From positions 1-20,435 of the forward strand of contig JAHBMJ010002258.1 of NCBI GenBank assembly GCA_018398765.1: DNA of 20,435 bases, in the 5' to 3' direction. This document shows, one piece after another, positions 1 to 11,300 of the stretch. Origin of the DNA: Chromera velia (taxonomy: Eukaryota > Sar > Chromeraceae). The notes beneath the pieces are model-generated. The model saw only the letters and a program-made list of their open reading frames with translations, made no database searches and was not told the origin of the DNA. Numbering within the stretch: position 1 is the stretch's first letter; each line of letters begins with the position of its first letter. The position numbers and the translations under genes are program-made.

Positions 1-520
1 ACCTGACTATGAGATCTCTTTCAATGAAAAATGCGGAGAAGCTCTGCATGGACAGTCTCCCGCCGGTGCTCTCTTGCACGACTTTGATGCACACCCAGCT
101 ACGTAGAGTCTTTCACGATGTCGAAAAACACAAACGACGTTTATGCACGGAGTCATTGACTAGACACAGCAGCTAATTTAGCTCGGCCTGGGTGAAGTGA
201 TTTCAGTTGGCACCCCTGACTCAGTGATTTTTGTGGTCAGCCTGCATGGGACTCAGCCAAATCAGGCAAATCATATACAGCCCTTCGCGTGCAACAAAAA
301 TCAGTTGCACTTCGGAGACGCGGCGTCTCTCTTTTTTTTTTTGGCAGACCGCTTATGCAACAACTCAACACTCTCGAGAGTGAGCCCATCAGGAATTTCC
401 CACCGCCTTTCCTCTCAAACCAAAATACTGTCTTGGTGATTCCCATCCGATTGACTGGCTTCTTGCACAGCTTTCCTTTTCGTTACTCCTCAAACCTTTT
501 CCAACTCTTCAAACAACACA
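1..520 (+). promoter_or_regulatory. 5' flank and probable 5' UTR of the oocyst-wall-like gene
   Basis: No convincing coding exon is seen here; the short open frames do not resemble proteins and have no flanking exons. The last ~100 bases are pyrimidine-rich and lead into a favourable start context (CACA before ATG, purine at -3) at 521, as expected of a 5' UTR. A T-run lies at 331-343. No TATA box or other promoter element could be assigned with confidence. Confidence 0.35.
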
Positions 521-3107
521 ATGAAGTTCCTCGCTGTGCCCGCTGCCTTCGCCCTTGCGGCTGCCAACCCCATGGGGATCACCTATTCCTGCCCCGCCGG
601 CTACCAGCTGAACGGACACATGTGCACCACCTCTGAGTCTGCTCCCCTGCAGACCCAGCAGGTCCCCCAGACCATCACCGTCGCCCCCGTCTCCTCCTGC
701 CCCGCTGTAAGTCTCCTTTCCTGATACCGGCTTGTGCCCGGCTTGGCTCTCTGTCTCTCATCCATGGATTTGGGTCATTCATCTCTTTTCCCTTGTGTGT
801 TGTGTCGTCCTGCAGGGCTACTCCGCCTCCGGATCCTCCTGCGTGACCACCCGCTCTCAGCCCAAGATCGCTGAGCGCATCCCCCACCAGGTCCCCCAGA
901 CCTCCTGCCCTGCCGGCACCTCCGGCCCCAACGCCGCTGGCATGTGCACCTCCACCAGGATGATCCGCGTGCCTTCCGTCAAGTCCCGCGATGTCCCCGT
1001 GACCTCCACCCACGTCGAGAGGGAGCCCTTCAGCGTCCCCGTCACCAAGCAGGTCTCCGTTGCCGGTGCCCCCACCTGCCCCCAGGGCTCCACCATGTCC
1101 GGTGGTGCCTGCATTGTGACCGGATCCTCCACTGAGTACTCCACCGAGGAGATCCCCACCACCCTCTCCTTCCCCGTTAACACCCCCGTGTCCTCCACTG
1201 CCTGCCCCTCCGGCACCCAGGACGCTTCCGGCTCCTGCGTTGCTCGCCTTTCCTTCCAGTCTGTCGAGCAGGGCTCTTCCGCCAAGTCCGTCCGCGTCCC
1301 CACTCTCTCCTCCCGCCCCGCCACCTACAACCTCCCCGCCTCCACCCTCAAGACCGGCTCCACCTGCCCCCAGGGCTCCAACGCCAAGGCTGACGGCACC
1401 TGCTCCGTGACCCTCAAGGCTTCCTCCCTTGAGTCCTACGAGGTCCCCGTGTCCTCCCAGATCCCCAAGGTGGAGTCTTTCCCCCAGACTCTCACCCTCA
1501 CCAAGCAGCACCTCGTCCCCTCTTACTCCTGCCCCGCTGGCTCCACTGCCTCCGGCTCTGGTGCCTCCATGACCTGCACTGTCACCCTCCCCTCCGCTTC
1601 CCCCACCACCTCCACTGTGCCCCGCACCGTGAAGAAGGCCCGCTTCGAGAAGAAGCCCGTGACCGTCACCGTCAACAAGGTTGAGTCCTTCCCCGTCTAT
1701 TACTGCCCCTCCGGCACCACCGAGACCCCCTCTGGTGAGTGCGCTGTGACCGTCACCATCCGCTCCCCCATCACCAAGTCCGAGACACACACCTCCTGCC
1801 CCGCCGGTGCCGAGGAGTACAACCCCGGCCAGATGGGCACTGCCTCCTCCAAGGGCATGTCCATGATCTGCAAGGAGGCCACCACCGTCTCCGTCCCCGC
1901 CACCCTCATCCCCGGCTCCTCCAAGGGTGCCGCCAAGTACGCCTGCCCCGAGGGCACCACCCCCATGGGTGAGGGCGCTTCCATGTCCTGCTCTGCTCCC
2001 TCCTACCAGGAGGTCCCCATGCAGACCTTCACCACCACCTCCATTGACTACGAGACCTCCACCGTCAGTGAGACCGTCCCCAAGCTCTACAGATACGAGA
2101 CCCGCACCATCACCGAGACCGCCACCACCGAGCAGGTTGTGACTGTCTACGATGAGGTCACTCTCTCTGAGTCCAAGGCCTCCCTCGTGACCTCTTCCTA
2201 CACCGAGACCGTCCCCGCCATCGCCTCTTACTCCGTGGCCTCCACCTCCGAGACCGTCACTGTCACCAACGACAGAGTCTCCTACGAGTCTTGCTCCACT
2301 GACTTCGCCACCTGCGCCCACGCCGGCCCCAACGGCATGTCCGCCTGCTGCCTGACTGAGACCAATTACAGAGTCAAGACTGAGACCTATGAGCAGTCCG
2401 TCCCCGCTGTCTCTACCTACTTCATTGAGGAGATCTCTGAGATCCAGACCGTTGAGGAGACCTTCCAGACCTTCGAAACCACCACTCTCTCTGAGACTTC
2501 CCACTCCGTCTCCACCGACTACACCGCTGAGTCCGTCTCCCCCAACAACCTGGTGACCTACTCCACCTCCTACGAGACCCAGTCTTGCGGTGCTGGCTCT
2601 GGCTTCGGTGCCGGCTTCGGTGCCTCCTCCGGTGGCTTCGCTTGCGACACCAAGATCGTCTCCCGCTCCGTCCCCATGACCGAGTCTGTTTCTTCCATCC
2701 CCACCTTCACCACTCAGACCATCTCTGAGACCGCTTCCTCCGAGAAGATCTCCACCTCTTCCTCCAAGTCCATGATGAAGGTTACCGAGATGGGCTTCGA
2801 GATGGAGACCAAGATCGACTCTGTCCCCGCTGAGACCACCTACAGAACCGAGTACACCACCTCCTACTCCTGCCCCGCCGGCACCACCGACAGCGGCTCT
2901 TCCTGCATCTCCACTGAGTCCGCCGCCCCCATCTACTCCTGCCCCATGGGCTCCTCCGCCGCTTCCTCCCTCTCCGCCGCTTCTGGCTGCACCCAGACCA
3001 CCTACACCACCGTTTCCTCATGCCCCAAGGGCTTCGAGCAGTCTGGCTCCAGCTGCCTCAAGTCCGTCAACATCCCCGCCACCCCCAACATGCAGTTCTC
3101 CCACTAA
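521..3107 (+). CDS. secreted cysteine-rich oocyst-wall-protein-like protein (2 exons)
   Basis: Joined exons 521-706 and 816-3107 give 825 residues. Residues 1-15 form a signal peptide (Lys2, hydrophobic core, AAA before Asn16), so the protein should be secreted or placed in a wall. Thirteen cysteine repeats of the form [S/T/Y/A]CP-x-G-...-C are visible, e.g. YSCPAGYQLNGHMC, PTCPQGSTMSGGAC, STCPQGSNAKADGTC and SSCPKGFEQSGSSC. Repeat 2 (SSCPAGYSASGSSC) is completed only by splicing, which supports the intron. Ten repeats lie in the N-terminal half and three at the C-terminus; between them is a Ser/Thr/Glu/Val-rich stretch with recurring SETVP- and TETVP-like motifs plus a cysteine cluster (CSTDFATC...CC). 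Apicomplexan oocyst wall proteins (COWP) carry comparable CPxG cysteine repeats, and chromerids have been reported to have relatives. Codons end overwhelmingly in C, suggesting high expression. It could also be a generic extracellular matrix or cyst-wall protein; there is no enzymatic signature. Confidence 0.85.
707..815 (+). other. intron of the oocyst-wall-like gene
   Basis: This is a 109-bp phase-0 GT-AG intron with donor GCT|GTAAGT and acceptor CCTGCAG|GGC. It contains an in-frame stop (TAA overlapping the donor), and removing it restores one complete cysteine repeat. The donor is canonical, unlike most donors of the minus-strand gene in this window. Confidence 0.9.
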
Positions 3108-4384
3108 GCAGTTGATCCCGCGATCACTGTTTCCAGACAGGAGTCCTGCCTCTTCCTTTCCATCAACCTGAGGGTCGGGTCTTGAAGAAGACTGCGGCAA
3201 GAGGGTGAGGTGGTTCGCGTGTCCCCCTATCGTGTGTCCGTTTCGGTACGTGAGTTGTGCTCCTTTTTGGGCTCTGGTCCATTACGAGTGTTCAGCTTCT
3301 TCAGGTTCGTGGAAATTGTGTCGCGCTGTCACCTGAATTCGGGTGACAAGGTTTTGTGTGTCTGAGATGCGTCTCAGCAAGAATTCAAGATCGAAGGAAA
3401 ATTCAGCCTTTTCGACGCGTATCCCTCAATTCAGTACTGCCTCGTGTGTCCGTTTGTGCGTCCTATAGTGTGGGTCGCGTTCCCACCAAGGTGTATGTCA
3501 TGAATCAGGTGCGCGCACGTGTTGGTATAGAGTGTTGAGTCCATGAAATCTCATTTGAGACTCTTTTCAGTCTGGCCCCTGAACGTTCTGGTTTTTTTAT
3601 GTCTAGCCCTGATGCGTTGTGGCCGTCAAATTCGTAGTATAATTCTGAACCAAGTGCAAACAAAGCGTCGTTTTTTTAATGATGCTGGAAATGATGTAAG
3701 TTCATAAAAAGCTAGTGCCTTAGCTAGTGCCAATTAAGTTGATACTAAATACAATTTATTACTAAAAATTGTTAAAACTTTGAAAGACTCTCTAGAAACT
3801 GTAAAAATCACCCTAGCTATTTGGTGTAATACAGACATTTTAAAAAAATACACCCCTTTTTAGAAAAGGTTAAAAGTCGTCGTTCAGGTCAAAATCAGGG
3901 ACAGTTCTTTTTGAAAAGTAAGTTGAAGAGTCAGAAATGATTTTTCTTATTTTAGGTGCACTAAAAAAAAAAAAGAAACAAATCTATAGAAACAAATTTA
4001 AGAAAAAAATAAATCATTCAATTTTTTTTTTAAAAACTAAATTTATTACTAAAACTAGTAATTTAATTTAAAACCTAATGTAAAACAGAAACCTAAAGAT
4101 TAAACCTTTAAAGTGGCTTCTATGTTAGTTCTTTTCCACGTTGATCAATGTATTTTACATACTACTTTAAATTTAAGATAAAACAAGCACTGAGCGCTGC
4201 TCCGGTTGGCAACAAACAACACACAGGATCTAGCATAGTAGCACCGGATGATGGCGTTCTAAATATACAGTTGAACTCTAGGTTGAACTCTACCAAACTG
4301 TTGTCTAGTTAGTGGTCTACATTGTTGTATTTGTGGGCTCCACCAAGGGATCTCTCTGGCTCCCCCCAAAGCTAGCCCGAGCAT
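3108..4384. other. intergenic: 3' flank and AT-rich spacer
   Basis: The first ~500 bases after the TAA are mixed GT-rich sequence, probably including the 3' UTR of the plus-strand gene. From about 3600 to 4190 the DNA is strongly AT-rich, with A- and T-runs (3961-3973, 4022-4033). No open frame, RNA gene or mobile element was recognised. The two flanking genes converge on this spacer, so it should hold both 3' ends, but no polyadenylation site could be chosen. Confidence 0.5.
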
Positions 4385-4826
4385 CTACCCGGCATCTGAC
4401 CCTTCTCCTTTATCAATCGTCCGCGGGGAAGACGGCGGCTGCAAGCACACGAGACGCGATGATGAGAGAGGAAATGACTTTAAGAATTGAGTGGGTCTGC
4501 AGGGGGAGACAGAAAGAAACGCAGATGGCGCACGCATGGCATTGCTGTTTTTCAGGATCAGTGCCAGACTCACGGAGCAAACGGAGTTGCGGTAAATTCA
4601 GCGACGCGCAGTTTGAGGTGCTTCTAAAATAGTAAAGAAGAGGTGGCTTAGTGCAGGAAGAGGTGGAAAGAGAGACAACTCACGTACAAACAGACATCTA
4701 AACAAATCAATCGCACCACACACACACACACACACACACACACATTCATGTAGCATGTCGGCAGACCTCTGGGGAATTGCTGCCTGCCTTCGCACTCAAT
4801 CTGATCGAGCTTGAGGGGAGAGAGAA
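4385..4826 (-). CDS. candidate 3'-terminal exons of the nucleotidyltransferase-LRR gene (tentative)
   Basis: Exon E3 ends in a phase-0 donor at 5074, so at least one more exon is expected. Three candidates fit phase 0. The first is 4826-4767 (60 nt, acceptor AAGCAG, donor GAG|GTCTGC). The second is 4496-4413, after a very good pyrimidine tract and CTGCAG, coding for 27 residues and TGA. The third is 4438-4385, after GCTTGCAG, coding PPSSPRTIDKGEGSDAG and TAG. None has a homologue elsewhere in the window, so the choice is open. Alternatively E3 reads through its donor to a stop near 4853. Confidence 0.25.
4715..4744. repeat. (CA)n microsatellite
   Basis: About 14 CA dinucleotides in a row, in the presumed last intron or 3' region of the minus-strand gene. 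On the sense strand of that gene it reads (TG)n. Confidence 0.9.
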
Positions 4827-4868
4827 CTGCTTGAGCGACTGATGGGAGAGACTCAAAGGACGTGAAGC

Positions 4869-4896
4869 CAGACAGACAGACAGACAGACAGACAGA
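4869..4896. repeat. (GACA)n microsatellite
   Basis: Six to seven tandem GACA units, with degenerate copies continuing to about 4945. It lies just downstream (minus sense) of exon E3 and would be translated if E3 read through its donor, which argues against read-through. Confidence 0.85.
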
Positions 4897-5074
4897 GAGA
4901 CAAAACTGGACAGACAGATGGGCGGGTGGATGGATGGACAGACAGACTGTATGTTTCCTTTTTTCCGCTCTCCTTCTTTGGCAGATGAAAAGCGAGACCG
5001 ACGGGCAGGAAAGAGGTTTTAACTGTAAACGTAAAACCAGAACAAGAGAGGAAGCAGGAAGATGACAGGCCAAC

Positions 5075-5420
5075 CTGCCCTTCCGGTTGGGTCTCTTCCT
5101 TTGACGCGTTTTTCTCCTCCACAGGGGTCTGGGCCTCGGCAGCCGCAGGACTTGGGGAGGGCTTGGCTGGTGGGAGGCTGAAGGAAACGGCGGCTTGGGA
5201 CGTCCCGTCTGCCCCCTCCCCCCCCCCTTTCTTTGCCCTCAAAGGCGTTGAGCAAATCCAAAAGCCCTCGAAACCCTCTCCTGCCCATATGGAGGCAGCC
5301 CTCTCGAACACGCCCCCCCGCTCTGTCACCTCTTTCCGAAGAGATGAGACGTCACCGTGAATGAGGACCTGTTCAAGTAGGGCATCTTTCAACGAGGCGT
5401 CTTCAGTGTCTGTCGCGTTC
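5075..5420 (-). CDS. exon 19: module segment E3 and C-terminal linker
   Basis: This is a 346-nt exon, phase 2 to 0, with acceptor TGTCTGCAG|G and donor CAG|GTTGGC. It codes the E core (LIHGDVSSLRKEVTERG, FERAASIW, FEGFWICSTPL), then a Pro/Ala/Glu-rich tail. Its first ~175 core bases are almost identical to E1 despite lying 8 kb away. Confidence 0.75.
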
Positions 5421-6127
5421 CTGCAGACACCAGGCAGACAGGCAGGCAGGCGGGGGAGCAGGTCACAGAGATCCAATAGAAAACACCCCGAAACCAAAAC
5501 ACACCACCTTGCTCCAGTAACCACCCAGCGGCCACCCAGTGGCCAGTCTCTTCTCTCTCTAAAGGACTCCCTCCCGAGAAAAACGAACCTCAGCATCAAC
5601 AAGAAGCAGATCGATCCACTGGCAGAAGAGAAAAGCAAAAAATGACGTGCGCAGTTGTGGTGTGAAATGCGACGAAGGAAAGATTCGTACTGTCACACAG
5701 AAAGGAAGGAAAGAACGAAAGAAAGAAAGACAGACGGACCTTCCTGTGCGGGGTCGCAGCAATTCCAGCGCAGAGTCAAGAAGTTCCAGGATGCGCTCCC
5801 TTGTAAGCCAGGAGACGTACACGTAGTGCTGCACACAAAAGACAGACCATTATGGAAAGTCACCGACGTCGATGGAGGTGTTCAAATGGGCACAGCTGCT
5901 TTCTCAGCCTCACTCCCTCTCATCCTCCTTCAGGCAGTCCGGTTCGCACCCCCAAGAGGAAGGACAGAAAGTGCATGCGCTTCAACACACAGATTCGGGA
6001 GAAGCACCCCACAGCTACATTGACTGCCTGACTGACCACCATCACCTCCTCAAACAGGCACGCAAACTCCCATCCGAGGCCCCAGGGCTCCACCTTCACC
6101 CTCTGCAGGTTGATCAGGACGCTGCAT

Positions 6128-6184
<57 letters not shown>

Positions 6185-6214
6185 CACACACACAGACACA
6201 CACACACACACACA

Positions 6215-6253
<39 letters not shown>

Positions 6254-8271
6254 CGAGCCAGAGAAACAAATTAAGGGTGTGTGTGGAGCCTGACAGAGTC
6301 TGCCTGAACCGTCTTGATGCAAAGGAAGAACTCCAAAAAAGGAAGTTGGAAGGAGAAAAGTCTGCATGCGTCGAGAAACCTTGCTCCCCTTCTTTCCCTC
6401 TCTGAGGTTTTCTTTTCTTCGGATTGAGTGACACGGTTTTTGCCTTTGTGTGCTGTGATGATCCTCACCTCTGTGCTTGGGCTGGTTGCTTCTTTGGAGG
6501 TACCCACTTCCTCATTTTCTGCACACAAATCGCAGCAAAAACACGAAGGCGCATGCACGTATGAAAAGACGCTCGCTAACGTCAGCGTGGCAGCACTCCA
6601 GTCCACCATCCACTTAAGCAAAAGCGCGGCGCTTCACAGGGCAACTGAAGTGGAGAGCACAGACAAAAGGACACACAACCGACGGAGACTTAATTCCAAA
6701 AAAGTCCAGACCTACCGAAGACCTGAGGAAGATGCTGCAGTGCAACGTACGGGAGGGGATTGGGAAAAAAGATCCTCCCCGACTGAGTGACTGACGCAGG
6801 GGAATGGGGAAAGCTGCATTTTGTCAAGGAGGGAGGCAAGCCGCTTGGCAACGAGAGGAAGCTCCCTGTCCTCTGTGTACTGCATCTGGACTTCCATGCC
6901 TGCAAGCAGAGGATCGCAGACGGACAGGTGTTGCAAGAGGAGTGACAGAGAAAATGGGGGGAGAGCCTGTATCAGATTTCCGTTGCTGTACGAGGTGTAG
7001 AGAATTCAGTGAGCAGTTCACTTCTCCCTTTTTGCGTGCGTGTCTCCCATCTGTGCACTGCAGTACAAATGAATCCATTTTCGAATGAAATTTCGAATCC
7101 GTCACTCTGCTTGAAGTGAGTGAAGAGAAAGACATTCGGATTGGAGGTGTTCATTTGGAGAGAGAGGATCGAGGGAGGCAAAAAGCGGACACATTGGAGG
7201 AACAGACGCAGAGAGGCATTCTCTTTTCTCTCTTTTCTTTCTGGTTGAAACTTTTTCAACAGTGTTTGGAATCTTTCTTTCTCTCTAAGCAATCTGTGAC
7301 CACGTGTGATAGCCCGACTGACTTTCAAGATCGCAAACCCGAAACCTGATGGCTGCGGGCGGGGCCTCTGCCTGGAGTCTGGTCAGGAAGAGAATCCGGT
7401 CATCGTCCGTCTGCAAGTCTCTCCACTCTACCAGGTTGAACGTGATCTGCTCAATCTTGGCCTGTGAGAGGTGGGACGCCTGAGCCACCTCAAGAAGCTT
7501 CGAGAGAACGTTCTCACTCAGCTTCTCAAACGCCCCTCCTCCGGAGCCCTCTGCAAGCGATTTGGGTGGTTCACGCGCACTTACCCCCCGTGACGGTACA
7601 GGCGAGGAGGCAGTGGAAGAATAATCAGGTTTGACTGTTCCCCCACCGCTCCCCTCTTTTCCGTTCTCCTTCTCTTTCTCTCCGTTCTCCCCTTCCCCCT
7701 TCTTCAGCACCACCGGAGGCGCGGAGCATGTCCACAACTTTTCGAATCCCTTCTGGGCCCAGATGGCAGCCGCAGCATGGAACTCCCGCGCTTGGACCTG
7801 CACCTGCTTTCTGAGAGTCCCGACTCCCCGATGGGAGAGGAGGTGGTCAAGCAGAGAGGATGCAAGGATCCCCTCTACCTCCTCTTCAGATCCGTTTCTG
7901 CGGCATGCATGGGAAGGAACAAAATAAGAAATCCAATCCACATTATGCACAGAACACCGAAAATTAAGTTAGCTCTCTGAAACTCAGTGTCTCTTCCTCC
8001 CGTCCGTTCCTTTGCACACACGCAAAAAAAAGAGAGGAAGAGAAGAGAACGCAAGATCGACAGGCAAAGCACGACACCAAGAAAATAAAACTGCAAACAG
8101 AGAGGGGTACCCTAAACCTCAGTCCCCCATCAGCCACTGCCATCATGCCCCCTCCGCTTGCAAAGGTCATCCAAAGCCGCAGGGGATTGATTCATCAGAT
8201 ACGGGAGAGTCGAAAGGGCCAAGGGTAACAGAAATGTTACTCACCCACACACATTCACACACAGACACACA

Positions 8272-8319
<48 letters not shown>

Positions 8320-11300
8320 CCGACCTCTCTGAGTGTTGTTCCAGCAACTCAACCGCACGCTCCAACAAGTCCATCATGTGCTCTCTCTTCAGCCAGGAGG
8401 CGTACACGTAATACTGCATGCATACAAACAACCACACAGATGCACACGGAGGGACAGTGGAGAGCAGAGTAAACCAGAGAAGGGAATGCGAAGGAATGAA
8501 AGTGGAAGACCGTAAGAGGAGATCCGAGCTTCTTTCAAGGGCAGAGAGAGAATGAGTGACTCGATCAAAGAAAGGAAAAAAACGAAAAAAAAAAGGACGA
8601 GCGGTGCAGGAACCACAGATGGCCCGGGCGTCTAGGACAAAACCTGAGTGCGAAGCACTGATGGCATCCAACCGTCTCCCGGCCTCTTCATCTTTAACCT
8701 CGCTCGCAATGCGCGCGCTATTTGCACACTGACTGACCGCCGTCCCCCCCTCTAAGGGACATGCAAAGTCCCATGCGAGGCTGCAGGGCTCCAGCTTCAC
8801 TCTCTGCATTGAGCTCGGAACCCTGCAAGCATGCATGCATGCATTCCATGTGTGCATAAAGCGGGGGGGTGGAATCGCAAGGCACTGGCAGGGAGCAGGA
8901 GATGGTCTCTTGGGGCGCGCACTTGGAAGAGGATACAAAAGGGAAAAGCGGCAAATGAGAAGAGCTGCGCGCGAGAAAGTGTACGGAAAACAGAAAATTA
9001 TGGAATGCTTCTTTTCCGATATGCCGAAGGGCTTTACGGCTGCAGAATTCGCTCTCTTTCATTGAACTCTGACTTGTTGATCGGCACCGACCAAAAGCTT
9101 CCTTTGTTCACCCTCACTGTCTTTCACTAACGCAGCTAACCTTTGCAGTATCGGGGTCTGCTTCCTCTTCTTCGATGGCGTCCATTTCCTCATCCTCTGC
9201 ATGGACGGGTTCCGCAAATATTTGTGCGTAAAGGATCAGAAAATACACGGTCCACTTGCACTTGACGCAAAAGACATACAACAGGCTTCACCACATGGAA
9301 AGGAGTGAGCAAAATAAGGAAAAAGGACCCTTTGCGTCGATATGGGGGGCACCCGTAAGGGCCTGTCCACAACTTGATGAGTGATTGATCGAGAAAATCT
9401 GTCGAAGAGCCGACTGATCGAACACACAATTTTCACAAACAAACTCGGCGCGTTCGGAAGGAGCTAAGCCTTGAGCAAGAGGAACATGAAGGAGACTGAC
9501 ACAGGGGAAGGGGGAGAGCTGGAGTGCGTCGAGAAGGCGCGACAGTCTCTTCGCAGTCGCAGGAACGTCGCGGTCTTCTTCAATGGATGCGCCTTCCACT
9601 GCAACACAATACCCAAAGAAACAAAGGCAAAACGCAAATCTACACATGCATCACAAGTGCAAATTGTAGTCTACTGTGTAGGTAGTGCGTCTGGCATTTC
9701 CCTCCCACTATTATTCTCTACACTGAATTCACCCTCCGGAATCAAAATTCTCTCTCTCTGTCTCCCTCAACTTCTTTACGCCCCCTCAGACCGTCAGCAG
9801 GCCGGGGCTTTCAAGGCATGCACACGGACATTCGAATAGAGCCAGTCGACTTGTCCCCGTTCACTTTCTCCCCCTTCAAAGTCTTGCCATCCTTTCTGTT
9901 CCAACGGACATTCAGTCCGTTGGTTGAGCTAGCTCACAAGAGTCACGTGAGTACCTTCCCGTTGTCGCCCCCACTGCCCCATGCACAGACATGTTTGTGA
10001 CTGAGTGCCTGACCTTCAAGATCCTTGTCTCGGAACCTGATGGCTGCAGGGGGCGCCTCTGCCTGGAGTCTGGTCAGGAAGAGAATCCTGTCGGGGTCCG
10101 TCTTCAGGTCTCTCCACTCTACCAGGTTGAACGTGATCTGCTCAATCTTCCCCTTTGAAATGTGGGAGCTCTCTGCCATGTCAAGCAGTCTGGGCAGAAT
10201 CGACAGCAGGCTCTGACCAAGATGCCCGGAGTCCTCTCTCTCTGCACAACTGCGCAGAACGAAAAGAAGGAAGGAGAGAACACCCAGGAACTCCAACGAC
10301 GGCATCTTCCCCGACAGGACTGCTGCTGTGATCGCCCCTCCTGCACGAGGAGCCGTGGTGTCGTCTAGGTCTAGTCGTTTCAGGTCAGGGAGACCCCCAG
10401 CGCTTTCTGTGATAGCTCCCATGAACTCCCCCCACACTTCTGGCTGAACGTTCAAGTTGCCTCGCAGGGAGAGGTCAGTCACACGACAAAATGCCCCAAC
10501 CTTGACAGCTTCAGCAAGCCCTCTGAGGGCTGCATCCGTCAGGTCGCAATTCGACAAGTCAATCTCTGAGAGGCTCTCCAGCATGCCAGAGGCCAGAGCT
10601 GCCCCCAGAGACCCTGCTCCACCCCCTGCAGCTGTGCCAGAGACATTGAGACTCTCCAAATGAGGCAACCCTTCGTCGCTTTCCCCCACTGCCTTCATCA
10701 GGGCCTCCATGCCCACACCATCAGATTCTAACCCCCTCACTTTCTCGGATGTGTCTCTACTCACAGACAAGTCGAGGACCTCAAGGCCCCCGAGATTCCC
10801 ATTCCTCACCCCCGCTGCGAGGTGACGCACGGATTTATGGGGAAGAGAGAACGCATCTGGAGTTTTCAGTTCACGCAAGTGGGGGAGGCCATCGAGGCCC
10901 AGGACGGAGAAGAGTGCATTCATGCCCTTCTCCAATGCACCCACACATCCTCCCACTCGAAGCTTTCGAAGACCCCATAAGCGCCCCTTCTCAATGGCAC
11001 CACTGAGCAACTTCAGAGCCAAATCGACCTGCCGATGGAATTCGACCTCTCCCGACTCGTTCTCACACTCTGGCTGCTGCTTTTCCCTTACATTCAGCTC
11101 TAGAACCTCAAACTGTGCTCCCTCTCCATTGTCTCGGAGCTCTCTGAGGAAGTCATGAAGCTGTCTCTCCTCTTCGAGAGAGAGGACGAGAGTGCGCACA
11201 GCGGGATATTTTCCTGTCGCAAGTGCTCTCACACACGCGTCGCTAACGCATCGGAGGTGGAGCTTCACATGCTCTAGAGGGGGGGCGTCGGCTGAAGCAA

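Larger units (their letters stand above)
5220..7530 (-). repeat. module copy 3 (exon series A3-B3-X3-C3-D3-E3)
   Basis: Third copy, with the same order and phases. It resembles copy 2 in A and B but copy 1 in C and E, so the copies are mosaics rather than simple tandem duplicates. Confidence 0.8.
7700..10215 (-). repeat. module copy 2 (exon series A2-B2-X2-C2-D2-E2)
   Basis: Second copy, with the same exon order and phases as copy 1. It follows the LRR region and is joined through exon 14 to copy 3. Boundaries are approximate because A and E segments share exons with other domains. Confidence 0.8.

Noticed and set aside
675-2504. 609-codon open frame on the minus strand, Gly-rich
   Set aside because: It is the antisense shadow of the wall-protein gene: C-ending codons on the plus strand become G-starting, stop-free codons on the other. 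It has no domain features, and the plus frame has a signal peptide and 13 repeats.
4312-4632. 106-codon plus-strand open frame
   Set aside because: It has no recognisable protein features and overlaps candidate minus-strand exons and a microsatellite-rich zone.
6050-6434. Open frames made of CVCVCV and SLSLSL runs, here and around 8255-8318, 13665-14167 and 19719-19982
   Set aside because: They are translations of (CA)n/(GA)n microsatellites inside introns.
9141-9197. Acidic reading (EDEEMDAIEEEEADPD) of micro-exon X2
   Set aside because: That frame needs an incoming phase of 1, whereas B exons end in phase 0. In copies 1 and 2 the only phase-1 donor near the B end would create a stop, and in copy 3 it does not exist.
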